From Adiantum capillus-veneris (taxonomy: Eukaryota > Streptophyta > Polypodiopsida > Polypodiales > Pteridaceae), in contig CM043944.1 in assembly GCA_014529385.2 (NCBI GenBank), positions 49,461,768 through 49,521,767 on the forward strand: a DNA stretch of 60,000 nucleotides, given 5' to 3'. Each line of letters begins with the position of its first letter. Position 1 is the first letter of the stretch. The position numbers and the translations under genes were made by a program. The notes beneath the pieces are model-generated. The model did no database searches. It saw only the letters and a program-made list of their open reading frames with translations, and was not told the DNA's origin. This document shows positions 11,631 to 23,895 of the stretch, piece by piece.

Positions 11631-13083
11631 GGCTCACAACCTCCACACAAAGCACCATATAGACATAATCCCTTACACCAACAAGAAATCCAAAAACAAA
11701 CCACTGAAATCCTAGACAAGGTCCTCTTCCATCCTAGTGCATCCCCTTTTGGTGCCCCAGTTCTTCTAGTCCAAAAGAAAAACAACACTTTTTGCAAGTG
11801 CATAGACTACCGAACATTAAACAAAGTCGCTGTCAAAAACCGCTATCCCATACCACGTATAGACGAACTCCTAGATCTCTTACGAGGAGCAAAGTTGTTT
11901 AGCAAAATTGACTTGAAATCAAGATACTATCAGATACGTATGCACCCCAACAACATTTTTAAAACTGCATTTCGTACCCAGTTTGGTCATTATGAGTGTA
12001 TTGTTTTACCATTTGGTCTCACAAATGCACCTGTCACAAAATCTTTCTTTCTTGATTATCAAGACATTGTTATTGTGTTCTTTGATGACATTTTGATTTT
12101 CAATCGTGATGAGCACGAGCACAAAAATCACCTGCATATTGTCTTTGAGCTATTGCGTGAGCACCAATTGTTTGCAAATCCTGGCAATGGTACATTTTTC
12201 CAAACTCACATTGATTATTTAGGCCACATAGTCTTTGAAACAGGCATATTTGTTGACCCTCAAAAGATTGACACTATTAAAACATGGCCTATCCCCAAAT
12301 CTGTGCATGACATCAAATCATTTCTAGGCTTAGCAGGCTTTTATCAAAAAATTGTCAAAAACTTCTCACACATTGCATCACTAATGACCACTTTACTTCT
12401 TCAAAAAGTACCATTCAATTGGGGCTCCACACAACAAAAGTCATTTGACACTCTCAAATATCTCCTCACATATGCCTCCGTCCTACAATTTCCTGACTTC
12501 ACACAACCCTTCTTTGTAGTTGTTACACATGCTAGTGGCTCAGGCATAGGTGCAGTCTTAATGCAAAACGATCACCCACTTGCCTTTGAAAGTCAAAAAC
12601 TCAAACCATCTGAAACCAAAAACAACACATATGATAAAGAAATGCTAGCAGTCATCCATGCCCTAGACATTTGGAAACACTATCTTATGAGCTCTGAAGT
12701 TCTAATCAAGAGTGAACAACAGGCCATTAAACACCTGCTTACTCAGTCCACCATTTTTGACCATCATATCAAATGGGCCGGTTTCATTCAAAATTTCCAT
12801 CCCATGATACAATACCAACCAGGTAAAGCGAATGTAATAGCAGACGCATTAAGTAGAAAACCTGAAGTGAATGTACTTTCTATTACTTGTTCATGTGTCT
12901 TCGATAAAATCAAGCATATTTATTTGAATCACATTTCTGTGAGTGATGTGCAATCATTTCATTCTATGCCTAACACATATGCTCAAGATCCACATTTCTC
13001 ACGTGCTTGGTTTGAAATACATCACAATAATGGTTCTCCCTTTGAATACTATACCTTGGCAAATGGTTATCTTTATTTTTAGC
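11631..13083 (+). pseudogene. Reverse transcriptase-RNase H of the plus-strand gypsy element
   Basis: An open stretch runs to the TAG at 13081-13083. RT landmarks are SPFGAPVLLVQKK, IDYRTLNKV, FSKIDLKS, LPFGLTNAP and the catalytic VFFDDIL (FFDD in place of YxDD). A few residues seem missing between LTNAP and the FFDD box. RNase H follows with THASGSGIGAVL, YDKEMLAVIHAL and the closing ADALSRKPEVN. It is one of the better preserved parts, but integrase downstream is broken. Confidence 0.88.
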
Positions 13084-14362
13084 AAAAGCTATGCATCACA
13101 ACACCCTTTAAGGAACTAGCAATGACTGAAATGCATGCACCACGATCACCAAGGAATTCAATCTACACTCACTACATGTGAAAATCATTTTTTCTGGCCT
13201 GAAATGAAGCACGATATCACAAAATTTGGTTCAGAATGCTTGATATGTCAAAGAGTTAAACATCATCATGGTAAGTCTTATGGTCTGTTAATGCCTCTCG
13301 CTATCCCTACTGGCCCTTGGGAACAAATCTCCACGTATTTTATCACAGAACTTCCCACCACATCCTCACACAATGATATGATATGGACTATACTTGACCA
13401 TTTTTGCAAACAAGCGTACTTTGTACCTTGCAAAAAGACATTGTCCACACCACAGGCTGCATACCTTTTCCTCAAAACCATCTTCCCCTATCATGGCTTC
13501 CCCAAGGTCATTCTCTCCGACCGAGATGGCCGGTTTTGCAATCACTTTTGGGTTGCCCTAGCCAAAAACTTAGGCTCTACAATGGATTTCACATCTACAT
13601 TTCACCCTAAAAGTAATGGTCAAATAAAAGCCACGAACAACACCATTATGGACCTCCTTAGATCTTATACCACTGAAAATACTACAAACTGGGACCAACG
13701 CCTCCCTATGCTTTAATTTGCTTACAATAACACCCCTCACTCCTCCACAAACCGTGCACCCTTTGAAATTTTCTATGGGAAGAAACTCCATGTCCCTATC
13801 TCCACTAATAGCATTGATGTCCCCGTGGCTCACATTTTAGCAAGAGACCACACACACATTTTACAAGAAGCCACAGCTTGCATTAAACCAGCACAACAAA
13901 GATACATTGCATAAGCCAACAAGAAACGAAAACTTGCACCTTTTAAAGAAAATGACCTTGTTTGGCTTAGAATAGAAAAATGACACTTGAAAAGCGTAGA
14001 AAATCATCCCAAAGTAAAATTGTCCCCTAGATTTTATGGCCCATTCAAAATCCTTCAAAAGTTAAATGACAATGTGTTTTGCTTGGGCATTCCTTCACAT
14101 TGGAAAATACACAACTCCTTCCACGTTAGTTTGTTGAGACCACATAAGGGACCTATTCCCGATACTCCTTCCATAGTTGACCCCCCCTTAATTTAGGACG
14201 ACAAAGAAATTTTGACTCCTGAAATAATTTTACATCATGACATGACCACTACCCGCACAGGAAACCAGTACATAAGATATTTGGTAAAATGCAAAAATCA
14301 TTCTTTGGAAGAGTGTCAATGGATTTATGAACAATCGCTATGTCCGCACTACCATCACTAAA
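13084..14362 (+). pseudogene. Integrase-chromodomain of the plus-strand gypsy element
   Basis: The integrase HHCC zinc domain (HDHQGIQ through CLICQRVK), core and C-terminal domain run to a chromodomain at about 14215-14345 (PEIILHHD, then QYIRYLVKCKN and QWIYEQ). In-frame stops lie near 13714, 13911, 13981 and 14194. The core keeps two Asp positions (WTILDHF, LSDRDGRF), but the third catalytic residue, normally Glu in GQxE, is Lys (NGQIKATNN). The chromodomain targets such elements to marked heterochromatin (family knowledge). Confidence 0.85.
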
Positions 14363-14710
14363 TACTTGCACATCACACACGTAGAGATACAGACTTGTCG
14401 ATTTAGGCAGTGCCTCTCTTCTCGTGTAAATTCGTTGATTTAAGCAACACGAACTTTAAAGTGCAGATCCGTCGATTTAGGCAATAGTAGTGTAGATTCA
14501 CAGATTTAGGCAACGCGAAATCAAAATGCAAATTCGTCGGTTTAGACAGCTTTAGTTCAGATCCGCCAATTTAGGCAACACATCCATTGGTGTAGATCCG
14601 CCGGTTTAAGCAACACCAATTATTAGACCGCTCTACCAGTGGCTGGCCACCACTGTCGCTAGTTTGGTTTTAGTAACAATTGAGGATAATTGTCTTTCAA
14701 CCCCAGGATA

Positions 14711-14989
14711 TGTAATGGAATTGATATTTTGATGATTTATTTGTGAAATATTTGATATTTTGATGAAGCATTGCAATGTTGATTTGAATTGTGGAATATG
14801 ATCACTTGTCGGGTGTTCTGTGAGCAGATCAGTGTGACTGGCACATGTTGAACAATAAGGCGATAGCAATTATTCGGAATAAAACTGCCACCATTAGATT
14901 TTGTGGCAATCCTTAGTATTTTATGATTGAGATATAGACAGCTGTTAATTGTTATATTGAACTCTTCTATAAATTAAATACATGCAAGG
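14711..14989 (+). repeat. Partial 3' LTR of the gypsy element
   Basis: It starts TGTAATGG after a short stretch (GAGGATAATTGTCTTTCAA) typical of the sequence before gypsy 3' LTRs. It matches 7134-7374, then skips about 85 bp with the join inside a GARCTCTT repeat shared by both edges, and ends after ATGCAAG. The remaining 3' LTR is gone. Confidence 0.8.
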
Positions 14990-16994
14990 GTGTATGCGTG
15001 ATAAGGTGTACCCACTTTCAGCAGTTGCCCCCACCAAGACACCCAAGAAACAACCTCTTTTTTGCCATTCTTACATACATTTGACTTGTTTGCACTTACT
15101 TTGAAGAGGCAAGATTTGGTAACCACGCAAAGCACATAGTTGCAAACACAATGGAAAGCTCTAATCTTCATTTTTTCACATCTAAATGGAAATTTTATTG
15201 TGCAAGGACTAATTTGGCTCAGCCTGTCACACTTTGTCATGGCATTGTGACCTTGATGAAGAAATACTTATAACTTTCTATGGGCTTTTCTTCTTTACTT
15301 ACCCTCTTGCACGTGAAATGTTCACTTGGCAAGAAATTTAACTTGATTTATTGATATTTTTTGGTCTTTGCATAATTAATATTCATTTTTCTTTGTTAGA
15401 ATTTTTATTTACAAAATCCTAATTTTTTTACACAAGATATCTAATGATGTAGAACTTATTCTGCAAGATCCAACAATCATTTGATAGATTATGACCCAAG
15501 GAATCTGACCATGCAAAAAAAAAAAAAAACTTCAACGGCTCATTTTTTAAAGATCTACCTTAGAAAATATCAAAGACTGCTTAGAGAACCTTGATATAGT
15601 TTTTTTTTAAATCTAATAAATAACTTACATTGCCACTTATTTTGATTTTCATATATGTTATAACTCTTAGTGTAAGGTCCTCATAGAAAAAAAATTGAGT
15701 CACTTTGAGTAAGGAAAATATACTTTTTCATTGTTTTAATTTTTTTCACTTGCATCAATCACTTGAGGTGTGCCTCCTTAGGTTTGGTAAAGTACCAAAC
15801 TTAGAAATTTGATACTTGTGAACCAACCATGGCTTGGTTCTACTCTCCCAATCCTAGTTGGCTAGTCCACCTCATACAAAGAGGCCGCCGTGTCACCAAA
15901 GGTCCATGTCATCACCCCATCTCACCTCCCACATCATCACAGTCAACACTTTGATCGTAACACTTGGCTGCCATGTCACTTTAATTGCCAACTCATCCAC
16001 CACCCTTCATTGCCACCTTGCATGCCACTTCACCTTAAGTGCCATGTCATCCACCACCTCACATGCCACATGTAAGTATTGCTTGCATGGCTTGCCACAT
16101 CACTCGCCACCTCATGAGCCACCAAGCATGACACATCGCCACGTTGCCAACTAATCACCTCCTTTTTTGCCACCTAATCATTACATGTCACCATTTTGAC
16201 ACGTGACATCGCATATGAGGGGATCCCATCCGCCACCTCATCTTTCCACCTATGCATTCCACATCATCAATCATCCACATCAATTTGCCACATGGATAAC
16301 CATGTCATTCATGCATGGCCACCTCAATAGCCATGTCATTTTTAATTATTTTTTAAAATAATGTAAATAAATTGAAAATCAAGATATCTCAACCTAATTA
16401 TTTACATGGTAATTTAAGAAAAAAAGATATTTTTATGTAATTTTTTATTTTTAAGAGTATAAAATTCTATTTATTTGAAATATTATTGGATCACAAAAAA
16501 AGATTTTTTAAAAATAGCTTTTGGTTTACTTATGCACACGGGTTCCGGACCTTCCTTATCGATACAAGCCGCACATAGCTCGCGGCGAGAAAAACATCTG
16601 CCGCGTTTCTTGATCACACTGCGCCCTAGGCAAGAACTCACCATAGTTGGTGCCCTGGCCCAAGACACGGTCCGTCGTCACTCATTGCCTACCGAGCCCC
16701 GTCGGCCACCCCAAGCATGTCGAGCCCCGCGAGACCCAAAAACGGCCTGAAAGTAGCCAAGCCCATTGGTGGAAGGTAGCCTTGGAAGTCACCCGACGCG
16801 GGGGGGGGGGGGGATTGCATCCCAACATCACAAGAGGGGTGCGGGGAACTCGTCGCCTCACCTCACCCGTCCTTCGCTCCAGGGTCAGCCCCCTTCCCGT
16901 CTCAATTGAGCATCACTATCCTTATATTTGTACACAATTCGGCACGGACTGACAAACCCCCTAAGAACCATGACCCACGGCCCGCAAAGAGGAG
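14990..16994. other. Non-coding region: AT-rich, degenerate CCAC/TCATC repeats, GC-rich patch
   Basis: 14990-15850 is AT-rich with homopolymer tracts and nothing recognised. 15858-16330 is a degenerate low-complexity tract built on GCCACxT and CATGTCATC words. 16540-16990 is GC-rich with a poly-G run at about 16799-16814. No coding sequence is supported. Confidence 0.55.
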
Positions 16995-18726
16995 AAACAA
17001 TCCGATATGGTATGGGCGGTCAAGGCCCATATTATGCGCTAAAATGGGATGTATGAGCCATAGGACCCATTTTAGCGCATAGTATGGGTTGGGATTGCCC
17101 AAACTATATTGGATGGCCACAAGACTTTGCACGAGTGGGGGGACAGTATTTTTTTCACCCCTGGAAATTTTTCCAGCCATCCGATATGGTATGGGCAGTC
17201 AAGGCCCATACTATGTGCTAGCATGAGACATATGGCTCATACAACAAATTTTAGCACATATGATGGATCGAGACCTCTCAAACCATATTGAATGGCCATA
17301 AGACATTGCATGGGCCGGGTTAAGTACTATTTCCTCCCTCGTACAATGTCTCACAGCTATCCGATATGGTTTGAGTGGCCAAGACCCTTACTATGCACTA
17401 AAATGGACCGTATGAGCCATACAACCCATTTTAGCGCATAATATGGTTTGAGACCACCAAAATCATATCGGATGGCCATAAGAATTTTTATGGGTGGAGA
17501 TGAGCACTATTTTTCCATCTCTCCAAACTTTCATAGCCATCCAATATGGTATGGACGATTAGGACCCATAATATGTGCTAAAATGGACCGTATGAGACAT
17601 ACGGTCCATTTTAGCACATAGTATGGTTAGGGACCGCCCAAAACATATCGGATGGCCACAAGACTTTTCACGGATGGGGATGATCACCATTAATTCACCC
17701 CTGCAATGTTACACAACCATTCAATATGGTATGGGCGGTCAAGGCCCATATTATGCGCTAAAATGGGACATATGAGCCATACGGCCCATTTTAGGACATA
17801 GTATGGGTCGGGATTGCCAAAGCTATATTGGACGGCCACAAGACTTTGCATGAGTAGGGGAGAGTATAGTTTTTCCACCCCTATAAATTTTTCCAACCAT
17901 CCGATATGGTATGGGAAGTCAAGGCCCATACTATGTACTAAAATGAGACGTATGGCTCATACAACAAATTTTTGCACATACTATGGATCAAGACCTCTGA
18001 AACCATAATGAATGGCCATAAGACTTGCATGGGTGGAGTTAAGTACTATTTTATCACTCGTGTAAAGTCTCACAGCTATGATATGGTTTGGGTGGTGAAG
18101 GCTCATACTATGTCCTAAAATGGGCCGTATGAGCCATACGACCCATTCTAGTGTATAGTATGCTTTGAGACCACCAAAACCGTATTGGATGTCCTCAAGA
18201 ATTTTTATGGGTGGGGATGAGAACTATTCTTAAATCCCTGAAAAGTTACATAGGCATCCAAAATGGTATGGGCGATTATGACCCATAGTATGTGCTGAAA
18301 TGGGTTGTATGAGACATACGGCCCATTTTAGCACATAGTATGGTTAGGGACCACCCAAAACATATCGGATGGCCACAAGACTTTGCACGGATGGGGGTAA
18401 TCACCCTTACTTCATGCATGTAATGTTACATAACCATTCGATATAGTATGGACGGTCAAGGCCCATATTATGCGCTAAAATGGGATGTATGAGCCATACA
18501 GCCCATTTCAGCACATAGTATGGATCGGGATTGTCCAAACTATATTGGATGTCCACAAGACTTTGCATGAGTGGGGGACAGTATAATTTTTCCAGCCATC
18601 CAATATGGTATGGGCAATCAAGGCCCATACTATGTGCTAGCCTGAGACATATGGCTCATACAACAAATTCTAGCATATAGTATGGGTCGAGACCTCTTGG
18701 ATGGCCATTAGACTTTGCATGGGCGG
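16995..18726. repeat. Satellite: ~180-bp palindromic monomers in a 4-monomer higher-order repeat
   Basis: About ten monomers begin at CCGATATGGTATGGG-like sites near 17001, 17180, 17360, 17541, 17720, 17900, 18076, 18258, 18438 and 18600. Monomers 1, 5 and 9 resemble one another more than their neighbours, as do 2, 6 and 10, 3 and 7, and 4 and 8. This gives a higher-order unit of about 718 bp repeated two and a half times. Each monomer is an imperfect inverted repeat of about 120 bp: the left arm CCATCCGATATGGTATGGGC mirrors the right arm, with inner arms around GCGCTAAAATGGG. A spacer of about 60 bp (CCACAAGACTTTGCA start) separates units. The array ends where the copia LTR starts. Confidence 0.9.
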
Positions 18727-18811
18727 TGTTAGGAAATAAGATGTAGCTAAATAGATAATTGATTAGATTACTTAATGGAGAGAGATAGATTTCACACACA
18801 AGAGATTATAG

Positions 18812-18870
<59 letters not shown>

Positions 18871-19468
18871 CACGATACACGTGGTTCACCCAATGTGGGC
18901 TACGTCCATGGGAAAGCAGCCACTTAATGGCTTTAGTACTTCAAAACAAGAAGTAGTTTACAAAGGGATTATGCCCTTAATAGGGCTTCCGCCTTGCTTC
19001 ACTCTCACCACCTCACACCCACCTTGTTGTATCAACTTCACACTGTGAAATGTGTGTAGAAATGGCCTCCTTTTATAGGCCAAAAGGGCTGCCCTCTCTC
19101 AAGAGAGGCAGCCATGTGTAGCCGCCCTTGTGTAGATAAGTCCAAATCGGACCCTCCAATCTACCCATGTGTGGCCGCCCTTGAGAAGACAAGTCCGCTT
19201 TTGAATTCGGCCACCGGCCATTGACTACTGGCCACCGATCAACTAACCAATCGATCGGTCGTTTTCCGACCACTTTTCGACCGCCGTCCGGCCATAATAT
19301 TCCGAGAAAAGGGGAAAAAAAAAAATTTTGGTTTCCGACTAGTGATTTTTATTTTCGGCGAGTGATTTTCCTTCACGCACAATGGCTTCTCCTCATAATG
19401 GGGGCCTTACAAATGTGCGCTTTTACCACAAAAAATTACAAGGGGTAAATCAGGCTCCATACTTAACA
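18727..19468 (-). repeat. 3' LTR of the minus-strand copia element
   Basis: On the plus strand it runs from TGTTAGGAAATAAG to CCATACTTAACA. It holds a (GA)n run at about 18815-18866 and GGCCACCGGCC-type minisatellite units near 19208-19235. It matches 30983-31671 and, inverted, 56004-56828. Confidence 0.9.
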
Positions 19469-19563
19469 ATCACCCACTTGGAGACTGATCTCCAAACCAA
19501 ACCTGTGACTACTTTCCATCCTGGCTTCTTATCCTTGAATGCCGATTGAAGATGAGCAAAAGC

Positions 19564-20107
19564 TCAATTTCTCCTTGTGACCACCTTTGTAAACATGTCT
19601 GCAGGATTTTCACTTGTATGCACCTTTCCTAGCTTTAGATGTCCCTCTTTCAAAAGAGTGCGTATGAAGTGATATCTCACCTCAATGTGCTTTGTCCTTG
19701 AATGAAAGGCTGAGTTCTTCGCAAGATGGATAGCGCTTTGGCTATCACTGTACAAGACACAATTGTCTTGTTTGAATCCAAGCTCTTCTAAGAATCTGTG
19801 AAGCCGCAAAATTTCTTTGCTTGCCTCCGTCATTGCTACATACTCTGCTCCTGTGGTAGAAAGTGAAACCACTTTTTGCAGCTTTGAAGCCCAGCTTACT
19901 GTTGTGCCTCCAATCGTGAACACATAGCCAGTAGTGCTCCTTTGAGTATCTTTGTCACCTGCCATATCTACATCAACATACCCTTGAAGAAAAATATCAG
20001 TTCCTCCAAAATACAAAGCATTTTTTGTTGTCCCTTTTGGATACCTAAGTATCCACTTCACAGCTTGCCAATGCTCTTTACCTGGGTTGTCCATGAACCT
20101 ACTCACA
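19564..20107 (-). pseudogene. Copia RNase H (3' part of pol)
   Basis: The frame from the gypsy insertion site reads GVVSRFMDNPGKEHW, then DVDMAGDKDTQRSTTGYVF, EYVAMTEASKEILRL, SDSQSAIHLAKN, TKHIEVRYHFIR and ends NPADMFTKVV. This is the canonical Ty1/copia RNase H tail. The DVDMAGD segment normally reads DADWAGD, so it is altered. The part upstream of 20107 lies across the nested gypsy element at 28309. Confidence 0.9.
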
Positions 20108-20113
20108 ACTCCC
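20108..20113. repeat. Target-site repeat ACTCCC (left)
   Basis: ACTCCC immediately precedes the nested gypsy LTR and is repeated at 28303-28308 directly after its other end. This could be a 5-bp duplication plus one chance base. Confidence 0.85.
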
Positions 20114-21709
20114 TGTAATGGAATTAGCCTATTTAATTTGAGAGTAGAGGAAATTAATGAGAGTACTTTAGAGAAATGACTTTGTGAGCATAGCGGGTGA
20201 ACATAATTGAATATAGCAACATAATCATAGCAATTAGTTAACTTGGGATGAACAATACTTTTGCAAGAGAGAGAATTTAGAGAACATGACAACAGTTGAG
20301 GACCGGATTTATGTGGAGCCGGCGGTCCCCCCTCCAATAGGCATTTGTATTATGATTTCTCCCATTAAGCCTAGAGACTTGTTACAATACAATCTTTGTG
20401 TTCCTTGTGACCTAGGTGATTCAATGAAGATGGAAAGCTTCATGCATCACAAACATAACATAAACTTGAAGAAAGCTTTAACTATCCCAAGCCTCAGTCC
20501 CAAGACCTCAAACACCTTCGAAGGTGGAGAGAGCTAGCAGGGAATGAGGGTAGGGAAGAGGAAGAAGAAACATTTCGTAGGAGAAAGAATTAGTTCCTCA
20601 CTTATCATAACTCTTGTTGCTAGCATACATAATAGCATAGTAATGAAGAAGAAGGAGATGGCAAGCTTAAGCATTGAGGCATGGCTCTTGGTTGGATTTG
20701 CACTCCATATCCAAGAATGTTGGTGTAGGCTCTCAACCTCTACTTGCTTGGAGAAGGAGAGGGAGCTCTTGCACTTTGCATAGCACACAATGAGAGTGTT
20801 TGTGAGTGTGTGTGGGTGAGTATACCCCCTAAGCAACCCCCTAGCTTGCTTGGGTCGACCCCCCCTTGTAGCTCATGCTCGAAGCTCATTGGACCCCTCC
20901 AGGCCTAGCCAATCACAAGCAAGAGGCATTACAAGCAACAAGGGTAGCCTTGAGACAAGTGTCCCCCTTTCCCCTTTGAGAGAGAGGGCTAGATAAATGC
21001 TAGATCATTTAATTAAATCTCCTAAATTATTATTGGACCCCTTGGGTGGCCAACCAATAGGCTTCAGGAACACCATGAGGGCAACATGAGGAGGAACTTG
21101 ACAAGTGTCCCTTTTGCTTTCTTTGTACCATGCATGCCTTGTGTGAGTGTGTGGGTGTTCTCTCTCATCCCCCCTCATGTATGACTCGCCCCCTCCTTGT
21201 AGGGATTGATTATTTGACTTTTTGACACCTCAAGCCCCTCATGCATAGGCACAGTTCCCACCACAAGCTTGGCTCATAAGCACTTTAAGCTTGGGTTGGG
21301 TTCTCACCTCAAGTGCAATCCTAGCATCTCAAGCATGTCAAGCATCTCAATAATTAAGCACCTCAAGCACCTTAGTCATCAAGCAGTACAAGCACCTCGA
21401 GCTGGGTCGGGTTCCCGCGCCTCAAGCTCAGCCCTAGCTTACCTAAGGTCAAAAGGCTTTTTACACACATTATTGGAGGTCTTCAATGAAGCTAACCCTA
21501 AGGTCTTATGCTCCATTTGTTAGCCTTGCTCTTTGATAGACCATCTCTCATTTGGGCCCCTTTACTATTGGTCCCATGTTGAGATAGATCTATAAGCACA
21601 TGTCTATATCTTAACACTTGTTCCCGTTTATTCTCCCACATTAAGTGATCAATTTAATATGAGAAAATCATTTGGGTTGGTTAGATATTAGATATTATAT
21701 TTTATGACA
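20114..21709 (-). repeat. 3' LTR of nested gypsy element (1596 bp)
   Basis: On the plus strand it runs from TGTAATGGAATT to TTTTATGACA. It is about 500 bp longer than its partner because the partner lacks the segment after GAATATAG. It contains AAGCACCTC-type minisatellite units near 21340-21400. A purine tract (AAGAGAGAGG on the minus strand) adjoins it at 21711-21722. Confidence 0.9.
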
Positions 21710-22068
21710 TTACCTCTCTCTTGAAATCATAGTCGTCCTCGACTATGAGGTAGAAGAGATAAAGCCTTAGTCATTAGTCAATTTTACTTAGCGGGTAGAG
21801 GATCCCTTTTTACCCTACGACATCTTTCCAAGATGGATGACTAATCCATTTGGTGCTTGGGAGACATAGCTGCCGCAAGCATGTCTGCTCTTTAGTCCAT
21901 TTCATTCTCCCAAAGTACAGTGACAAATTCTACTTGGTGTTCGAGAGACGTCGTCATCACAAACATGATTCTAAGCATGCATACTAGTTAAATTTGTGCA
22001 CAATTAAAAAGAGGACTAGTCTTATAAGACAAAAACATGAGTCATTTAAAAGAAATTTTTACATTTGC

Positions 22069-23886
22069 TTACTCTAATGTAGCATTGTAAGCATTGACAA
22101 GGTTCATACTATCCTTAAGCTGTATTCCTTGCATCCATCTAGCATCTTCAAAAGGATAATTTTTGAACTTAATAAGATACCGTCGGATAATCTTACCATG
22201 TCGTAGTACCTTGTCTTCATGCCGAAGGATAGCTTCGGGTTGTAGCACCTCTTCTTGGTCTTCAACTTCGGGAGGGTCTTCAATAATTGGTTCAGTTGGT
22301 GGCTCTCCTTTGTAGGGCTTAAGTAGGCTTACATGAAAGGCATTGTGTATGAGCCAATGGTTGGGCAACTTGAGTTGATAAGCCGTCTCATTGATGGGCT
22401 TCAAGATTTGGAAAGGACCATAGTATCTTTTTGCTAGTTTAGTATAATACTTTTGATGGCCCGTAGGATTTTTGCCCGTCGTTTGCCTTAATCGAGCCTT
22501 AGGAAACTTGAGTAAGATCCAATCATTTTCTTTGAACATTAAGGCTCTTTTGTGCTTATCAACAGTAGCTTTTTGCCTTTGTTGAGAGATGGATATAGCC
22601 TCCTTAATCTTTTGAAAAGATTCTTGTAGGTAACGGCTATACTCATCGGCAGCGAAGATCTTCCCATGTACTTTGAGTAGCAAGGGACTTTTAGGTCTTC
22701 CCTCAATGATCTCAAAAGGTGCTTTTCCTGTAGAAGCATGTACAGTATTATTGTAGGCATACTCTACAAGAGGTAAATACTTTTCCCATTGTGAGCGTTG
22801 ATCTACTTCGGTAACATAAGTCTTGAGTAGATCGAGTATCGTAAGATTGGCTATCTCACTTTGGCCATCCGTTTGTGGGTGATAGGCCGAAGAGAAATTC
22901 AATCTTATTCCTAGATTTTCAAAGAGACCTTTCCAGAAATTACTGGTCATTCTAGGATCTCTATTTGACACGATGGATGTGGGTAATCCATGGTTCTTGA
23001 CATGAATAAAATGTGCTTGCTTGCTAAACCTGTCGACTATTGTCCATATTCTTGTATTCCCATGGATAGACTTGGGTAATCCAAAGATGAAATCCATGGA
23101 TATACTCTCCCATGGTGAATTTGGGATAGGCAATGGCTGAAGTAATCCAGGTTGCTTCCCTCTATCATACTTGGTATTTTGGCATACTACACATTTTGAA
23201 ACATACTCTTGTATGGCCACTTTCATGGTAGGCCAATAGAAGTACGTCTCTACTCCTCGAAGAGTAGGTTGAATACCTCTATGCCCCGCATATGGAGGAG
23301 CATGGGATTCATACATAACTTTCTCACGAAGGGAATGGGTAACACATAGCCTATTGCCGTGGAGAAGATAACCATCCTGCAAGGTGAATGGTTCCTCTTT
23401 TTTCCCCAAAGCAAGGGCTAACATTATGTCTCTAAATTCAGGGTCAGTAGCATACTCGTCTATCATAGAGGATAGATCATTGTGAGTAGCTATAGACACC
23501 GCATTAACTTTGGGTCGTCGTGAAAGTGCATCGGCCACTTGATTGTGCTTACCAGCTATGTGAGCAATATGGAAATTAAATTGCGAAAGAAAATTTTCCC
23601 ACCTCATTTGTTTGTCGAAAAGCTTGGTTTGCGTCATGAAATACTTGAGACTTTGGTGGTCGGTTCATAAGATAGATGGAGTCCCCAATAGGTAGTGCTT
23701 CCATGTGTCTAGGGCATGTAGAACAACTAAAAGCTCTTTCTCATAAATGCCCAAGACTCGTTCATCAATATTGAGCCTTCGGCTCTCATATGCTATGGCA
23801 TGCCCTTCTTGAAGCAAAACTGCTCCAAGGCAATCACCACAAGCATCACATTGGACCTCAAATGGCTTTGAGAGATCCGGAAGCAT
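22069..23886 (-). pseudogene. RNase H-integrase-chromodomain of nested gypsy element
   Basis: Minus-strand frame from FEVQCDACGDCLGAVLLQEG (RNase H), broken by TGA just before TDHQSLKYF, then open from 23637 to the end. It contains IAGKHNQVADALSRRP, an HHCC zinc domain ending KCVVCQNTKYDRG, the integrase core (WTIVDRFSKQAHF, IVSNRDPRMTS, DGQSEIANLTI), GPFQILKPIN and HNAFHVSLLKPY, and a C-terminal chromodomain (PEAILRHED, IIRRYLIKFKNYPFEDARW). The second catalytic Asp, usually IVSDRD, is Asn. About 20 residues normally between FIHVK and HGLP are absent, in frame. Length is otherwise normal. Confidence 0.9.
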
Positions 23887-23895
23887 GAGGACTGG

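Larger units (their letters stand above)
7134..14989 (+). mobile_element. Ty3/gypsy chromovirus, degenerate, 3' LTR truncated
   Basis: A 607-bp 5' LTR, a tRNA-Met-type primer site, gag with a CCHC knuckle, protease, RT, RNase H, integrase and a terminal chromodomain are followed by a partial 3' LTR at 14711. Domain order RT-RH-IN-chromodomain defines a Ty3/gypsy chromovirus. The element is dead: there are in-frame stops in gag and integrase, frame changes, a degraded protease motif and a lost integrase glutamate. The 3' LTR carries an internal deletion and stops short, so most of it is missing. The leader between primer site and gag is unusually long (about 2.1 kb) and full of microsatellites. 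Confidence 0.9.

Noticed and set aside
16995-18726. Calling the satellite a centromere
   Set aside because: Only 1.7 kb is present and there is no binding evidence; palindromic monomers could equally be a MITE-derived array. Kept as a hypothesis only.
16995-18726. CRISPR-like array
   Set aside because: Repeats are contiguous satellite monomers without unique spacers, in plant nuclear DNA.
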